Positions 15,942 through 24,911 of a stretch of 47,063 nt of DNA are shown in pieces (the stretch's first letter is position 1; each line of letters opens with the position of its first letter). This stretch comes from Roseibacillus sp. (GTDB taxonomy: Bacteria > Verrucomicrobiota > Verrucomicrobiia > Verrucomicrobiales > Akkermansiaceae): the NCBI GenBank assembly GCA_028821775.1, contig JAPKFB010000037.1:1-47063 (forward strand), given 5' to 3'. The translations under genes were made by a program, and so were the position numbers. The notes beneath the pieces are model-generated. The model searched no databases, was not told the origin of the DNA, and saw only the letters and a program-made list of their open reading frames with translations.

Positions 15942-17261
15942 GTGCAAACGCTGCGCCAAGCTGCCGAACTGGTCGCCCGCCGTCTCTCCGATGCCGGGCA
16001 TCTAGCGCTCTTTGCTGGAGGCTGCGTCCGGGACGCCCTGCGGGGAGAAGACCCCAAGGATTTCGACCTCGCGACCTCAGCCCGGCCCAACGAGATTCTC
16101 GCCCTCTTTCCGGGCGGAGACGAGGTGGGGGCTCGCTTCGGCGTCATTCTGGTCCGCGAGAGTGGACACCAGTTTGAGATCGCCACCTTTCGCAGCGACG
16201 GCCCATATCTCGACGGACGCCACCCAGAAAGCGTCACTTTCACCAATGCAGAGGAAGACGCCAAGCGACGCGACTTCAGCATCAATGGGCTCTTCGAGAA
16301 CCCCTTGACCGGCGAGGTCCTGGACCATGTCGGGGGACGGGCCGACTTGGAGGCGAAGGTCATTCGAGCGATCGGAGATCCCAAGGCGCGTTTCGAGGAA
16401 GACTCACTGCGACTGCTGCGTGCAGTCCGCTTCGCCATTCGGACTGGCTTCGAGATCGATCCGGCCACCTGGGAGGCCATGAAGGCTCATGCCAGCTTGT
16501 TGAAAAAAGTGAGCCCGGAACGCATTCGAGGCGAGTTCGACAAGATCATCACGCACTCCGCTCGTCGCCGTGGCTTCGAACTGCTCGTCGACAGTGGACT
16601 CATGAAGCACATCGTCCCGGAATTTCTTGCCCTGCAAGGGTGCGAGCAACCACCGCAGTTTCATCCGGAGGGTGATGTTTATGTCCACACCCTGATCATG
16701 CTCGATCTTCTACGTGAAAATCCCAACCTCGAACTCGCCCTCGCGGTCATGCTGCACGACATCGCAAAGCCGCCCACTCTCACGGTGGACGAAAACGGCA
16801 GGATCAGAAACAACGGGCACGACCGGGTTGGCGCGCGCATGACCGAAGACATCCTGCGACGCTTGCGCTATTCCAACAATACCATCGAGGAGGTCTCTTC
16901 GATGGTCGGCAATCACATGAACTTCATGCATGTGCAGCAAATGCGGGTTGCCACGCTCAAGCGCTTCATGGCCCGGCCCACCTACCCTGATGAGATTGAG
17001 CTTCACCGCGTCGACTGCACCAGCAGCCACGGCATGCTGGACAACCTCGAATTTCTCGCAGCACAGGCAGAAGCATTTGCAGCTGAACCCCTTATCCCCC
17101 CTCCACTCATCACTGGACACGACCTGATCGCGATGGGCTTAGCTCCCGGACCAACATTCAGTAAGATTCTGGACTTTGTACAAACACAGCAATTGGAAGG
17201 ACGCCTTGGGGACCGCGAAACCGCCCTCGCAGCGGTCCGGGAAAAGTTTCTCCCAAGTTGA
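15942..17261 (+). CDS. CCA-adding tRNA nucleotidyltransferase / poly(A) polymerase family, with HD domain
   Basis: A 439-residue class II nucleotidyltransferase with a GTG start; no better in-frame start lies upstream. The head domain shows LFAGGCVRDALRG and the metal-binding DFDLAT, then RRDFSINGLF, and the neck region EEDSLRLLRAVRFA. A C-terminal HD-type domain has MLHDIAKPP and a downstream NNGHDRVGARMTEDILRRL. Such enzymes add CCA to tRNA 3' ends; close relatives add only A or CC, or polyadenylate RNA, and sequence inspection alone does not separate these. It diverges from pilD across a 77-base gap. Confidence 0.9.
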   Translation: MQTLRQAAELVARRLSDAGHLALFAGGCVRDALRGEDPKDFDLATSARPNEILALFPGGDEVGARFGVILVRESGHQFEIATFRSDGPYLDGRHPESVTFTNAEEDAKRRDFSINGLFENPLTGEVLDHVGGRADLEAKVIRAIGDPKARFEEDSLRLLRAVRFAIRTGFEIDPATWEAMKAHASLLKKVSPERIRGEFDKIITHSARRRGFELLVDSGLMKHIVPEFLALQGCEQPPQFHPEGDVYVHTLIMLDLLRENPNLELALAVMLHDIAKPPTLTVDENGRIRNNGHDRVGARMTEDILRRLRYSNNTIEEVSSMVGNHMNFMHVQQMRVATLKRFMARPTYPDEIELHRVDCTSSHGMLDNLEFLAAQAEAFAAEPLIPPPLITGHDLIAMGLAPGPTFSKILDFVQTQQLEGRLGDRETALAAVREKFLPS

Positions 17262-17366
17262 TTCGAGCGACCCACTCATCCAGCATCCCTGCACAGCATT
17301 CCACAGAATTCACGCAAACCCCCAACCCGCCCTCCCCTTACGTTCCAGCGCAACACTCCCTCCCGC

Positions 17367-18476
17367 ATGAGCATCTCCACTGAACACGACGATCCAATCA
17401 ACGCCAAGATTCTCGCAATCTCCGAAGACCTCGTCTCTGGATTTCAGGAACGACCCTTCCACGTCATTGCGGAGAAATCAGGCGTCCCTCTTGAGACCGT
17501 CCTCGAACGCATTGGCGCAATGTTGGAAGCGGGAATCATCCGGCGCGTGCGCCAAACCTTACTCGCCACCAAACTGGCCCACGGCGCCCTCGTGGCCTGG
17601 CGACTTCCGGAAGAGAAACTCAACAACGCCTTCGAATTCATGGCCAAGGAGGACCCATTCTCCGGCCACGTGGTCATCCGCTCCACGGATTCCGATATCT
17701 CAGGATCGGGATATCGACTCTGGACCACCTTAAAGGTGCCCCAGGGCGAGTCCCTTCAGGAACACGGCGAAATCCTGCAGCGCATCGTGGGCGCGGAAGA
17801 GTTTCTGCTTATGCCAGCCAAGGGACTGTTCGCCCTGGGAGTAGGTCACATCCGGCGGCGCGGACTGGAGCCGGGCGCCCGCATCGATGAGCCTGCGGAG
17901 ATGATGACTACCACCACGGTGCAACTGAGTGACGAAGAGTGGCGCGTGCTCCTCGCCATGAAGGAGGAGTTGCGGCCTGAGGAGGTGTGCGCCGATCCTT
18001 GGACTGCCCGCGCGGAGATGGCCAAGGTCAGTCTTGAGCATTTCTTCAAGGTCGCGCGCACCCTGAACGAAAAGAAGGTCATCGGCCGTTTCTCCACCTT
18101 CCTCGAACACGTCAAACCATCTGAAACCGGCAAACGGGTCACCCGATTCAATGGACTGTTTCACTGGGCTGTTCCGAAAGGACAGGAGATCGAAGCGGGC
18201 CGCGAGGTCGGCCGCCACCACTGCATGACCCACGCCTATTGGCGGGAAGGCGGACCACAATTCGGGAACGTGAATGTGATGGGCGTCGTTCACGGCACCG
18301 AGAAGGACAAAGTCCTCGAACACAAGGCCGCCATCGATGTCCACCTCGTGGAAGCGGGAATCCCCGTATCCTACACCAATGTCTTTTGGGGTGGCCGGAG
18401 CGAGATCAAACCCTCCGAAATTTCGCCCCAAGTTTATCGTGATTGGCACGAAAAATTCGACAACGGGATCCAATAG
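17367..18476 (+). CDS. Tandem Lrp/AsnC-type protein, AhbA/AhbB-like (siroheme decarboxylase family)
   Basis: A 369-residue protein made of two copies of the Lrp/AsnC HTH plus ferredoxin-like fold. Copy 1 (about 10-160) has an HTH-like segment (HVIAEKSGVPLETVLERI), IRRVRQTLLATKLAHGALVAWRLPEEKL and LWTTLKVP. Copy 2 (about 188-330) has VARTLNEKKVIGRFSTFLEH, FNGLFHWAVPKGQE, VGRHHCMTHAYWR and NVNVMGVVHGTEKD. The second half looks like AhbB, which with AhbA decarboxylates siroheme on the alternative heme or heme d1 route; archaea and sulfate reducers have separate proteins. Here they are fused in one chain. It could instead be a regulator. Confidence 0.75.
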   Translation: MSISTEHDDPINAKILAISEDLVSGFQERPFHVIAEKSGVPLETVLERIGAMLEAGIIRRVRQTLLATKLAHGALVAWRLPEEKLNNAFEFMAKEDPFSGHVVIRSTDSDISGSGYRLWTTLKVPQGESLQEHGEILQRIVGAEEFLLMPAKGLFALGVGHIRRRGLEPGARIDEPAEMMTTTTVQLSDEEWRVLLAMKEELRPEEVCADPWTARAEMAKVSLEHFFKVARTLNEKKVIGRFSTFLEHVKPSETGKRVTRFNGLFHWAVPKGQEIEAGREVGRHHCMTHAYWREGGPQFGNVNVMGVVHGTEKDKVLEHKAAIDVHLVEAGIPVSYTNVFWGGRSEIKPSEISPQVYRDWHEKFDNGIQ

Positions 18477-18495
18477 CCGCTCGCATTTGATCCGT

Positions 18496-18511
18496 GTGAC
18501 AATTGGGTCAC
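18496..18511. promoter_or_regulatory. Palindrome upstream of the response regulator gene
   Basis: GTGAC-AATTGG-GTCAC is a perfect inverted repeat 49 bases before the preferred response regulator start. It is well placed to be an operator, possibly for autoregulation. It does not match a PHO box. Confidence 0.4.
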
Positions 18512-18560
18512 CGTGGTAGAGAGCACACGCACCATGGAAGACTGCAACTCAACCCTGCCT

Positions 18561-19241
18561 ATGCAGAAGATCCTGATCGTCGAGGATGAACCAGACGTGG
18601 CGGACCTTGTCTCCTTCAACCTTGAGCGGGCAGGTTTCCAGATTGCAGTCGCTCATGATGGTCTCATTGGCCTCCAGAAAGCCCTGGTCGAAAAACCGGA
18701 CCTGATTCTTTTGGATCTCATGTTACCCGGCTTGGACGGCTTCGCCCTCTTCAAGGAATTGCGCCGCCACAGCCGAACCAATAAGACCCCGGTCATCATG
18801 CTCACCGCTCGAGCACAAACCGAGGATCGCATTCAAGGCCTCGAAGCCGGGGCGGATGACTACCTCACCAAACCGTTCAGCCCCAAGGAACTCATTCTCC
18901 GGGTGAAGTCGGTCTTACGACGCTCCGAGACGATCCCCGGCACTGCCCAGTTTGAGTTCGGCCCCTTTCGTTTTGATAAGAACAACATGAAGTTCTACCT
19001 TGCGGAACAGTCCGTCGAACTCACCACCACCGAGTTCAAACTTCTCCTCTTTTTGTCCGAACGTGCCGGCCGACCCCAAAGCCGTCACGACCTCCTGCGC
19101 CATGTCTGGGGCTACAGTGACGATGCCCACAGCCGCACTCTGGACACTCACATGAAACGAGTGAGGCAAAAACTCGCAGGTTTTGCATGCATGGTCGAAA
19201 CGGTGCGAGGATTGGGCTACTGTTTGCGCACCTCAGATTAA
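18561..19241 (+). CDS. PhoB/OmpR-family response regulator
   Basis: A 226-residue two-component regulator starting at ATG 18561 (MQKILIVEDEPDVAD). Earlier GTG 18513 or ATG 18534 would add an atypical leader. The receiver domain has acidic D9/E10, phospho-acceptor D52 (LLDLMLPGLDG), MLTARA and LTKPFSPKEL. The C-terminal winged helix has LTTTEFKLLLFLSERAGRP, DLLRHVWGY, RTLDTHMKRVRQKL and VETVRGLGYCL. It resembles PhoB, but no phosphate transport genes are in the window, so the stimulus is unassigned. It overlaps the histidine kinase gene by one base (TAATG). Confidence 0.92.
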   Translation: MQKILIVEDEPDVADLVSFNLERAGFQIAVAHDGLIGLQKALVEKPDLILLDLMLPGLDGFALFKELRRHSRTNKTPVIMLTARAQTEDRIQGLEAGADDYLTKPFSPKELILRVKSVLRRSETIPGTAQFEFGPFRFDKNNMKFYLAEQSVELTTTEFKLLLFLSERAGRPQSRHDLLRHVWGYSDDAHSRTLDTHMKRVRQKLAGFACMVETVRGLGYCLRTSD

Positions 19242-20509
19242 TGGTTCCCTCTCTTCTCATTCTCTCTGCTGGACTCGCCGTGACCCTGGGTCTTTTGGTG
19301 ATCCGGTATTGCCGTGAACAAACCCATCGATCCGAGGAGATCAGGCGACTTGAGGAAAAGCACCTCTCCGAGCGCGCGACCCTTCAATCCGAAAACCATG
19401 CCCTGCTCAATGCCCTGAACGACCCCCTCTTTCTCATCGATGCCGAACAACGCCTCCAGTTCGCCAACATCCTCGGTATGAGCCTCTTTTCCGAGCGCGA
19501 CATTCTGAACCGGCCCCTCGAAGAAGTCTTCCTCGATCGCCGGATTTGTGACCCCATCCGGCAGGCTCTCAAGGAGCAGATTCCTGTCACCACCCAGCTG
19601 ACCCTGGCACAAGAGTCCTCCCCCTTCGATAATGAAGACCACCCGGGAGAAACCACCTGGTTGGTCGACGCGCGCCCGATCGACTGCGAACAATCCACGA
19701 GCTATGTCCGCGTCATCATCCGCAACACCACTGATGAACATCACACGGAGCAGGTGAGAAAGGACTTCGTCGCGAATGCATCGCACGAACTACGAACACC
19801 CCTTGCCATCATCAATGGCTATCTCGAAAACCTCCTCGAGGAGGGCATGCTCTCCGATCAGGCCACGGCCCTCCGTTTTCTCAGAATCATGAGGAAACAC
19901 GGAAAGCGCATCGCGCGCATCGTGGAAGACATGCTCATCATCTCGCGACTTGAGTCAGGAGAAGCCGGCAGCCTCAAGGTGAAACCATTTCGGCTCGAAG
20001 CGTGCATTCGGGATGTCGTCGAGCGACTTGAGTCCGTCATCACCGAACAGGGTGCCGAAGTCACGCTCTCAATGAGCGATCCAGACCTGCGCATGAAGGG
20101 TGACCGATTCTACTGGACCCAGGTGCTCTTCAACCTAGTCGAAAATGCCCTCAAGCAAAATCCAGAGATTGCCCTCGTGATCGAAGTGGGATCCGAGACC
20201 GCGGAGGACGGACTCAGGATTTGGGTCGCCGACAATGGAGTGGGTATCCCCGCCGCTGATCTCCCCTTCATCTTCCGCCGCTTCTATCGCGTCGAGAAAC
20301 ACCACTCCCAAGTCGAGATCAAGGGCACCGGATTGGGACTCTCCATCGTGCGCCGCGCGATCGATGCGCACGGAGGGAAAGTCGATGTCACTTCCGTTCC
20401 AGGTGAAGAGACCCGTTTTGAGATCCTCCTCCCCAAGACTGCGATTGCAAAATCAAAGCCCAGAAAGAACCCGGACGAGGCCTTCGAAGTGAAATCCCCT
20501 CGCGCCTGA
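19241..20509 (+). CDS. PhoR-like sensor histidine kinase
   Basis: A 422-residue kinase starting at the ATG that shares its A with the regulator's stop codon. One N-terminal membrane helix (about 3-22) is followed by a short coiled coil and a PAS-like domain (NALNDPLFLIDAEQRLQFAN). The HisKA H-box is FVANASHELRTPLAIINGYL, with phospho-acceptor His182. The ATPase domain has N-box NLVENALKQN, DNGVGIP, FIFRRFYR and GTGLGLSIV. The one-helix, PAS, kinase plan without a large periplasmic domain matches PhoR, which senses through partner proteins. It pairs with the upstream response regulator. Confidence 0.92.
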   Translation: MVPSLLILSAGLAVTLGLLVIRYCREQTHRSEEIRRLEEKHLSERATLQSENHALLNALNDPLFLIDAEQRLQFANILGMSLFSERDILNRPLEEVFLDRRICDPIRQALKEQIPVTTQLTLAQESSPFDNEDHPGETTWLVDARPIDCEQSTSYVRVIIRNTTDEHHTEQVRKDFVANASHELRTPLAIINGYLENLLEEGMLSDQATALRFLRIMRKHGKRIARIVEDMLIISRLESGEAGSLKVKPFRLEACIRDVVERLESVITEQGAEVTLSMSDPDLRMKGDRFYWTQVLFNLVENALKQNPEIALVIEVGSETAEDGLRIWVADNGVGIPAADLPFIFRRFYRVEKHHSQVEIKGTGLGLSIVRRAIDAHGGKVDVTSVPGEETRFEILLPKTAIAKSKPRKNPDEAFEVKSPRA

Positions 20510-20576
20510 AGAAATGCGCCCAGCGCCTCTCACAAAGATCGTCAGGTCCGGCCCTCAACGTTCATCAACGCACAAA

Positions 20577-20696
20577 TGATGGGTCAGCGCGCCGATGAAT
20601 GGAGGGTTGACAAGGCGGCGAGGCTGAGTGGATAGGCTGACGCCGGAGGGTCTGCCAACACAAACTGCGCTTCATTCAACCAGCGACGACCCATCA
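20577..20696. repeat. Imperfect inverted-repeat element between the kinase and clpC genes
   Basis: TGATGGGTC (20577-20585) and GACCCATCA (20688-20696) are perfect 9-bp arms 102 bases apart, with weaker pairing continuing inward (CGC, then GAATGA-like bases). The minus strand between them holds a short ORF beginning MGRRWLNEAQF. This could be a small mobile or REP/MITE-like element, or a long terminator-like hairpin between convergent genes. Confidence 0.45.
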
Positions 20697-20715
20697 GTTC
20701 AAAGTTGAAGGACGC

Positions 20716-23229
20716 CTAGCTGGTCACCTCGGCCTCATCGGGCTCCGGCTTGGACGGTTTGGCATCAAAGGACAACTCCTTGTGATCCTCTTCGTGCTTC
20801 ACCGAAACCGAGCTGCCGCCCTTGAACTCTCCACGCAGCAGAGACTCTGCGAGCGGATCTTCCAAGTGGCGCTCCACCGCCCGCCGCATGGGACGAGCAC
20901 CGAAGTTCGGGTCGTAGCCTTCCTTAATCAGGAATTCGCGCGCAGACTGTTCGAGTTCGAGTTCGATTTCCTTCTCCTTGAGGCGGACGAGAAGCTTCTC
21001 AATTTCAAGATCGACGATGATGGAAAGACTTTCCTTCTCAAGCATCCTGAAGACCACGAGATCATCCAGACGATTGAGAAACTCCGGCTTGAATTGCTTC
21101 TTCGACTCTTCGAGGATCTTTTCCTTCATGCCTTCGAAGTCCGCTTCATCCTCGCTCATCGCACCGAAGCCAAGTGAGGTCTGTCGCTTGATGCTCGATG
21201 CCCCTGCGTTCGAGGTCATGATGATGATTGTGTTTCGGAAGTCGATCTTGCGGCCAAAACTGTCCGTGATCATCCCCTCTTCCAGGATCTGAAGGAGCAG
21301 ATTCATCACGTCAGGGTGAGCCTTCTCGATCTCGTCAAAAAGCACGACCGAATACGGCCGGCGGCGAACCGCCTCCGAGAGCTGTCCACCCTCTTCGTAA
21401 CCGACATAACCAGGAGGCGATCCAATCAGACGACTGGAGGTGAACTTCTCCATGTACTCCGACATGTCGATTTGGATGAGCGCATCCGCATCACCAAACA
21501 TGAACTCGGCGAGATTGCGCGCGAGGTAGGTCTTACCGACCCCGGTTGGCCCTAGAAAGAGGAAGCTTCCGATCGGACGACGAGGATCCTTGAGATCAGC
21601 TCGAGATCGACGCAGTGCTTTTGAAATCGTGGTCACCGCCGCATCCTGACCAATGACGGAGTTCTTCAACTCCTCCTCCATGCGAAGCAATTTGGCAGCC
21701 TCCTTCTCTTCCATGCGCTGAAGAGGAACGCCGGTCCATTTGGAAACCACAGCCATGATGTCGTCTTCCTCGACGGCCACCACCTTCTCTTCGCTTTCCG
21801 CCTTCCAAGTCTCGATGAGGTCTTCGAGCTCCTTCTTGGTCTGCTTCTCGGTATCACGCAGGGAGGCCGCCTTTTCGAAGTCCTGCGCATTGATAGCGCC
21901 GACCTTCTCCTTGTTGATTTCCTCAATTTTGCCTTCGAGCTCCTTGATGTCAGGCGGACGGGTGAGGGTCCCGATCCGGGCTCGGGCCCCGGACTCATCA
22001 AGCACATCGATGGCCTTATCCGGCAAAAAGCGTCCGGTTAGATAGCGGGTGGTCAGGCGCACGGAGGACTCGATAGCCTGTGGCGAATACTTCACCTTGT
22101 GATGCTGCTCATATCGATCCTGCAATCCCTGCAGGATGGCGATCGCGTCATCCACCGAAGGCTCCTCGACCTTGACCTGCTGGAAACGACGTTCCAAGGC
22201 CGCGTCTTTCTCGATGTATTTGCGATATTCGTTGAGGGTAGTGGCACCCACACATTGCAGTTCGCCCCGACTCAGGGCCGGCTTGATGATGTTGGAGGCG
22301 TCCATCGCCCCTTCCGCCGAACCCGCACCCACGATGGTGTGCAGCTCATCAATGAAAAGAATGACGTTCTTCACCTTGCGAATCTCATCCATGACCGCCT
22401 TGATTCGCTCCTCGAACTGACCCCGATACTTGGTCCCTGCCACCATCAAGGCGAGGTCGAGGGTGATCACGCGCTTGTCGCGCAAAATTTCCGGAACGTT
22501 GCCGGAACCAATCTCTTGGGCAAGGCTTTCCGCAATCGCGGTTTTTCCCACCCCCGCCTCACCGACCAAGACCGGATTGTTCTTGGTCCGGCGGCAGAGG
22601 ATTTGAATCACGCGCTCAATCTCGGTCTCCCGTCCGATGACAGGATCGAGTTCCCCTTCCTTGGCAAGCTTGGTGAGGTCGCGACCAAAGGCACGCAGAG
22701 CGGGAGTCTTGGTCTTGCCTTCCCCGCCACCTTCCATGGGCTCTTCCTCATCTTCAAATCCTTCGAACTCTTCGTCGGAATCTTCGGGCGAGAAATTGGG
22801 ATCGATCTCGGCAAGGATTTCGTTCCGCGTGCGCTGAATGTCCACCTCAAGATTTTGCAGCACCCGTGCGGCCACCCCTTCGCCTTCCCGAAGCAATCCG
22901 AGGAGGATATGCTCGGTGCCGACATACGAGTGGTTGAGGGATTTCGCCTCCTTGTTCGCGAGAGCGAGAACCTTCTTCACCCGCGGGGTGTAGGGGATGT
23001 TGCCGGAAACCTTTTGATCGGGACCGGTCCCCACTTGCTTCTCCACTTCCCTGCGGACGGAATCCAGATCGAGCCCCATGCGCTCAAGCACACTGACAGC
23101 CACTCCTTGTCCCAACTTGATCAGGCCCAGCAACAAATGTTCGGTGCCCACATAGTTGTGATTGAATCGGTCTGCCTCTTTCCGCGCTAGCGCTAAGACC
23201 TGTTGTGCCCTTGGGGTGAAATTATTCAT
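20716..23229 (-). CDS. clpC: ClpC AAA+ unfoldase
   Basis: An 837-residue Hsp100 protein that unfolds substrates and feeds them to ClpP. Two Clp_N repeats fill about 1-140 ([11 protein letters not shown] and [11 protein letters not shown]). An acidic linker is followed by the first AAA+ domain (GEAGVGKT at about 223-230, [10 protein letters not shown]). The middle region carries a UVR motif (IDQ-like [13 protein letters not shown]), which marks ClpC rather than ClpA or ClpB. The second AAA+ domain has [14 protein letters not shown] and [13 protein letters not shown], with a charged tail. Its start overlaps the mcsB stop by ATGA, so the two are translationally coupled. No clpP is in the window. 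Confidence 0.96.
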   Translation of the reverse strand: MNNFTPRAQQVLALARKEADRFNHNYVGTEHLLLGLIKLGQGVAVSVLERMGLDLDSVRREVEKQVGTGPDQKVSGNIPYTPRVKKVLALANKEAKSLNHSYVGTEHILLGLLREGEGVAARVLQNLEVDIQRTRNEILAEIDPNFSPEDSDEEFEGFEDEEEPMEGGGEGKTKTPALRAFGRDLTKLAKEGELDPVIGRETEIERVIQILCRRTKNNPVLVGEAGVGKTAIAESLAQEIGSGNVPEILRDKRVITLDLALMVAGTKYRGQFEERIKAVMDEIRKVKNVILFIDELHTIVGAGSAEGAMDASNIIKPALSRGELQCVGATTLNEYRKYIEKDAALERRFQQVKVEEPSVDDAIAILQGLQDRYEQHHKVKYSPQAIESSVRLTTRYLTGRFLPDKAIDVLDESGARARIGTLTRPPDIKELEGKIEEINKEKVGAINAQDFEKAASLRDTEKQTKKELEDLIETWKAESEEKVVAVEEDDIMAVVSKWTGVPLQRMEEKEAAKLLRMEEELKNSVIGQDAAVTTISKALRRSRADLKDPRRPIGSFLFLGPTGVGKTYLARNLAEFMFGDADALIQIDMSEYMEKFTSSRLIGSPPGYVGYEEGGQLSEAVRRRPYSVVLFDEIEKAHPDVMNLLLQILEEGMITDSFGRKIDFRNTIIIMTSNAGASSIKRQTSLGFGAMSEDEADFEGMKEKILEESKKQFKPEFLNRLDDLVVFRMLEKESLSIIVDLEIEKLLVRLKEKEIELELEQSAREFLIKEGYDPNFGARPMRRAVERHLEDPLAESLLRGEFKGGSSVSVKHEEDHKELSFDAKPSKPEPDEAEVTS

Positions 23230-24353
23230 TTTTCGACGATGGTATCAAGGGGGTCTTCCCAATCTTGTTCCGCTTGTTTCTCATTCATAACAGGGGGATG
23301 GAGCGATTGCAACCGGGTCCGAATGATTTCGGCCCGAATCGCGTCCCTCTGTTCTGGAGTGAGCTTTTTTCCAGCGTGAAGCTGAAGATGGGCGGGCTGA
23401 ATCTCCATTAACAGGGAATCACAGGCCTGCACCGTGTCCTCTGGAAAAAATTTCAGCTCCGCACCCAGGCGCAGGAGCGAGAGCAGATTCAAGGCCTCCT
23501 TGGAGGCGATGACATGAGCGTGGCGGAGGGTGCCATAGGCCCGACCCACCCGGTCAAAAATCATGTCGGGATCGTCCTGGAAGAGCTTCAGACGGGCGTT
23601 GCGTTCCCGCGAAACGACATCCTCGATCACCCGCTCCAATCGCCGAATGATGGTCTCTTCACTCTCTCCAAGCGTGGACTGGTTAGATATTTGAAACAGG
23701 TTGCCGAGGGACTCGGTGCCCTCCCCGAAGAATCCACGCACCGCAAGTCCGAGCTTGCCGATCGCCTGCAACGCTTGTCCGATATGATCGCTGAGGACCA
23801 GACCGGGAAGATGCAACATCGCCGAGGCACGAATGCCGGTTCCCAGGTTGGTCGGGCAGGCGCTGATGTAGCCAAGTTCGTGATCAAAGGCGAATTCCAG
23901 ATTCACTTCGAGTTGCGAGTCAATGCTGGAGACCAATTCGTATGCTTCACTCAAGGCAAGCCCCGGACGGATCGCCTGCATGCGCAAGTGATCCTCTTCA
24001 TTGATCATGAGGCTGAGCGCCTGCTTGCGGCTCACAATGGCCGCACTCCCTTCTCCTCGCGCCGCTTGCTCGCGGCTGATCAGGTGGCGTTCCACCAGCA
24101 CTTGCTTCTGCAAGGAGGTGAGCCCATCGAGCTCTTGGGAGAAACCGTCCTTCATTTCGGGGAGAGCTTCGACTTCGGGCTTCACCCGCTCGAGAACCGC
24201 AACCCGTCGCTCCTTGGTCGCCCAGCCAGGAAATGGTTCCCGATGAAGATTCCGGGCCAGACGAACCCGGCTGGTCAAGACCACTCCGTTCCCCTCTGCG
24301 CCACCCGTCATCCAATCGGCCGGGTGTTTCATCAGCGTCGAAAATCGCATCAT
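23226..24353 (-). CDS. mcsB: McsB protein arginine kinase
   Basis: A 375-residue homologue of creatine/arginine kinases that phosphorylates arginines on proteins, marking them for ClpC-ClpP. Phosphagen-kinase features are present: SRVRLARNL, MINEEDHLRM (residues 118-121 NEED, including the catalytic Glu region), FDHELGYISACPTNLGTG (Cys166) and IRASAMLHLPGL. Near the C-terminus the motif RDAIRA resembles the phosphoarginine-sensing RDxxRA loop of Bacillus McsB. The start ATG overlaps the mcsA stop by four bases and the end overlaps clpC by four bases. Confidence 0.95.
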   Translation of the reverse strand: MMRFSTLMKHPADWMTGGAEGNGVVLTSRVRLARNLHREPFPGWATKERRVAVLERVKPEVEALPEMKDGFSQELDGLTSLQKQVLVERHLISREQAARGEGSAAIVSRKQALSLMINEEDHLRMQAIRPGLALSEAYELVSSIDSQLEVNLEFAFDHELGYISACPTNLGTGIRASAMLHLPGLVLSDHIGQALQAIGKLGLAVRGFFGEGTESLGNLFQISNQSTLGESEETIIRRLERVIEDVVSRERNARLKLFQDDPDMIFDRVGRAYGTLRHAHVIASKEALNLLSLLRLGAELKFFPEDTVQACDSLLMEIQPAHLQLHAGKKLTPEQRDAIRAEIIRTRLQSLHPPVMNEKQAEQDWEDPLDTIVEK

Positions 24354-24859
24354 GGCTGTGCTGCTACACTGGTTTCGATCTCCTGGATCTCATCCCGCAG
24401 ACCAGCCGCTTCTTCGTAGTTCTCCGAAGCGACGGCCTGATCCAAGCGATCCCGTAATTGTCCGAGGCGCTGTTTGCGAGCGTGCGCTTCAAGAAGGCCT
24501 TCGGGGACCCGACCCACGTGCACGGTCCCTTTGTGCATGCCCCGGAGACGGCGGCTGATGTCTTCCCCAAAGACTTTGTAGCACTCGCTGCATCCCAGCC
24601 GCTCGACTTGCCGAAATTTGTTGAAGGTGAAGCCACACACCGGGCACGAAGCACCTTCGTCATCCGGCAGATTGACAATGGGGCCGCCTTCGGAAGCCGG
24701 CCCAATCCCCAATACGGAATCCGCGAGCGAGAAGCCGGTGGGATCGGTCACGCCCTTCGCCTCTGCGCACTCCTCACAGAGGCACATCTTCTTCATCTCC
24801 CCCTCCACCAGCTGAGTGAGGAAGACGGTCGCTTTCTTATCGCAGAAATTGCACTGCAT
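24350..24859 (-). CDS. mcsA: McsA zinc-binding activator of McsB
   Basis: A 169-residue protein; ATG 24859 gives MQCNFCDKKATVFLTQ, the normal McsA start. Two zinc-binding modules are seen: CNFC with CLCEEC, and CPVCGF with CSEC. A C-terminal UVR motif (ASENYEEAAGLRDEIQEIE) probably contacts ClpC. McsA stimulates McsB kinase activity in Bacillus. In Firmicutes the operon usually begins with the repressor gene ctsR; here ilvE lies upstream instead and I see no CtsR operator. Confidence 0.93.
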   Translation of the reverse strand: MQCNFCDKKATVFLTQLVEGEMKKMCLCEECAEAKGVTDPTGFSLADSVLGIGPASEGGPIVNLPDDEGASCPVCGFTFNKFRQVERLGCSECYKVFGEDISRRLRGMHKGTVHVGRVPEGLLEAHARKQRLGQLRDRLDQAVASENYEEAAGLRDEIQEIETSVAAQP

Positions 24860-24911
24860 CCGCAGGGACTCTAATCCAGCTCCTTCGGATTTCGAAATAA
24901 AAAGCACTCGA

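Noticed and set aside
14356..16005. 549-codon plus-strand frame
   Set aside because: It covers the prepilin peptidase in antisense and has no membrane segments or family motifs.
22099..23190. 363-codon plus-strand frame
   Set aside because: It is antisense to the N-terminal half of clpC, where the Clp_N and Walker motifs are unambiguous.
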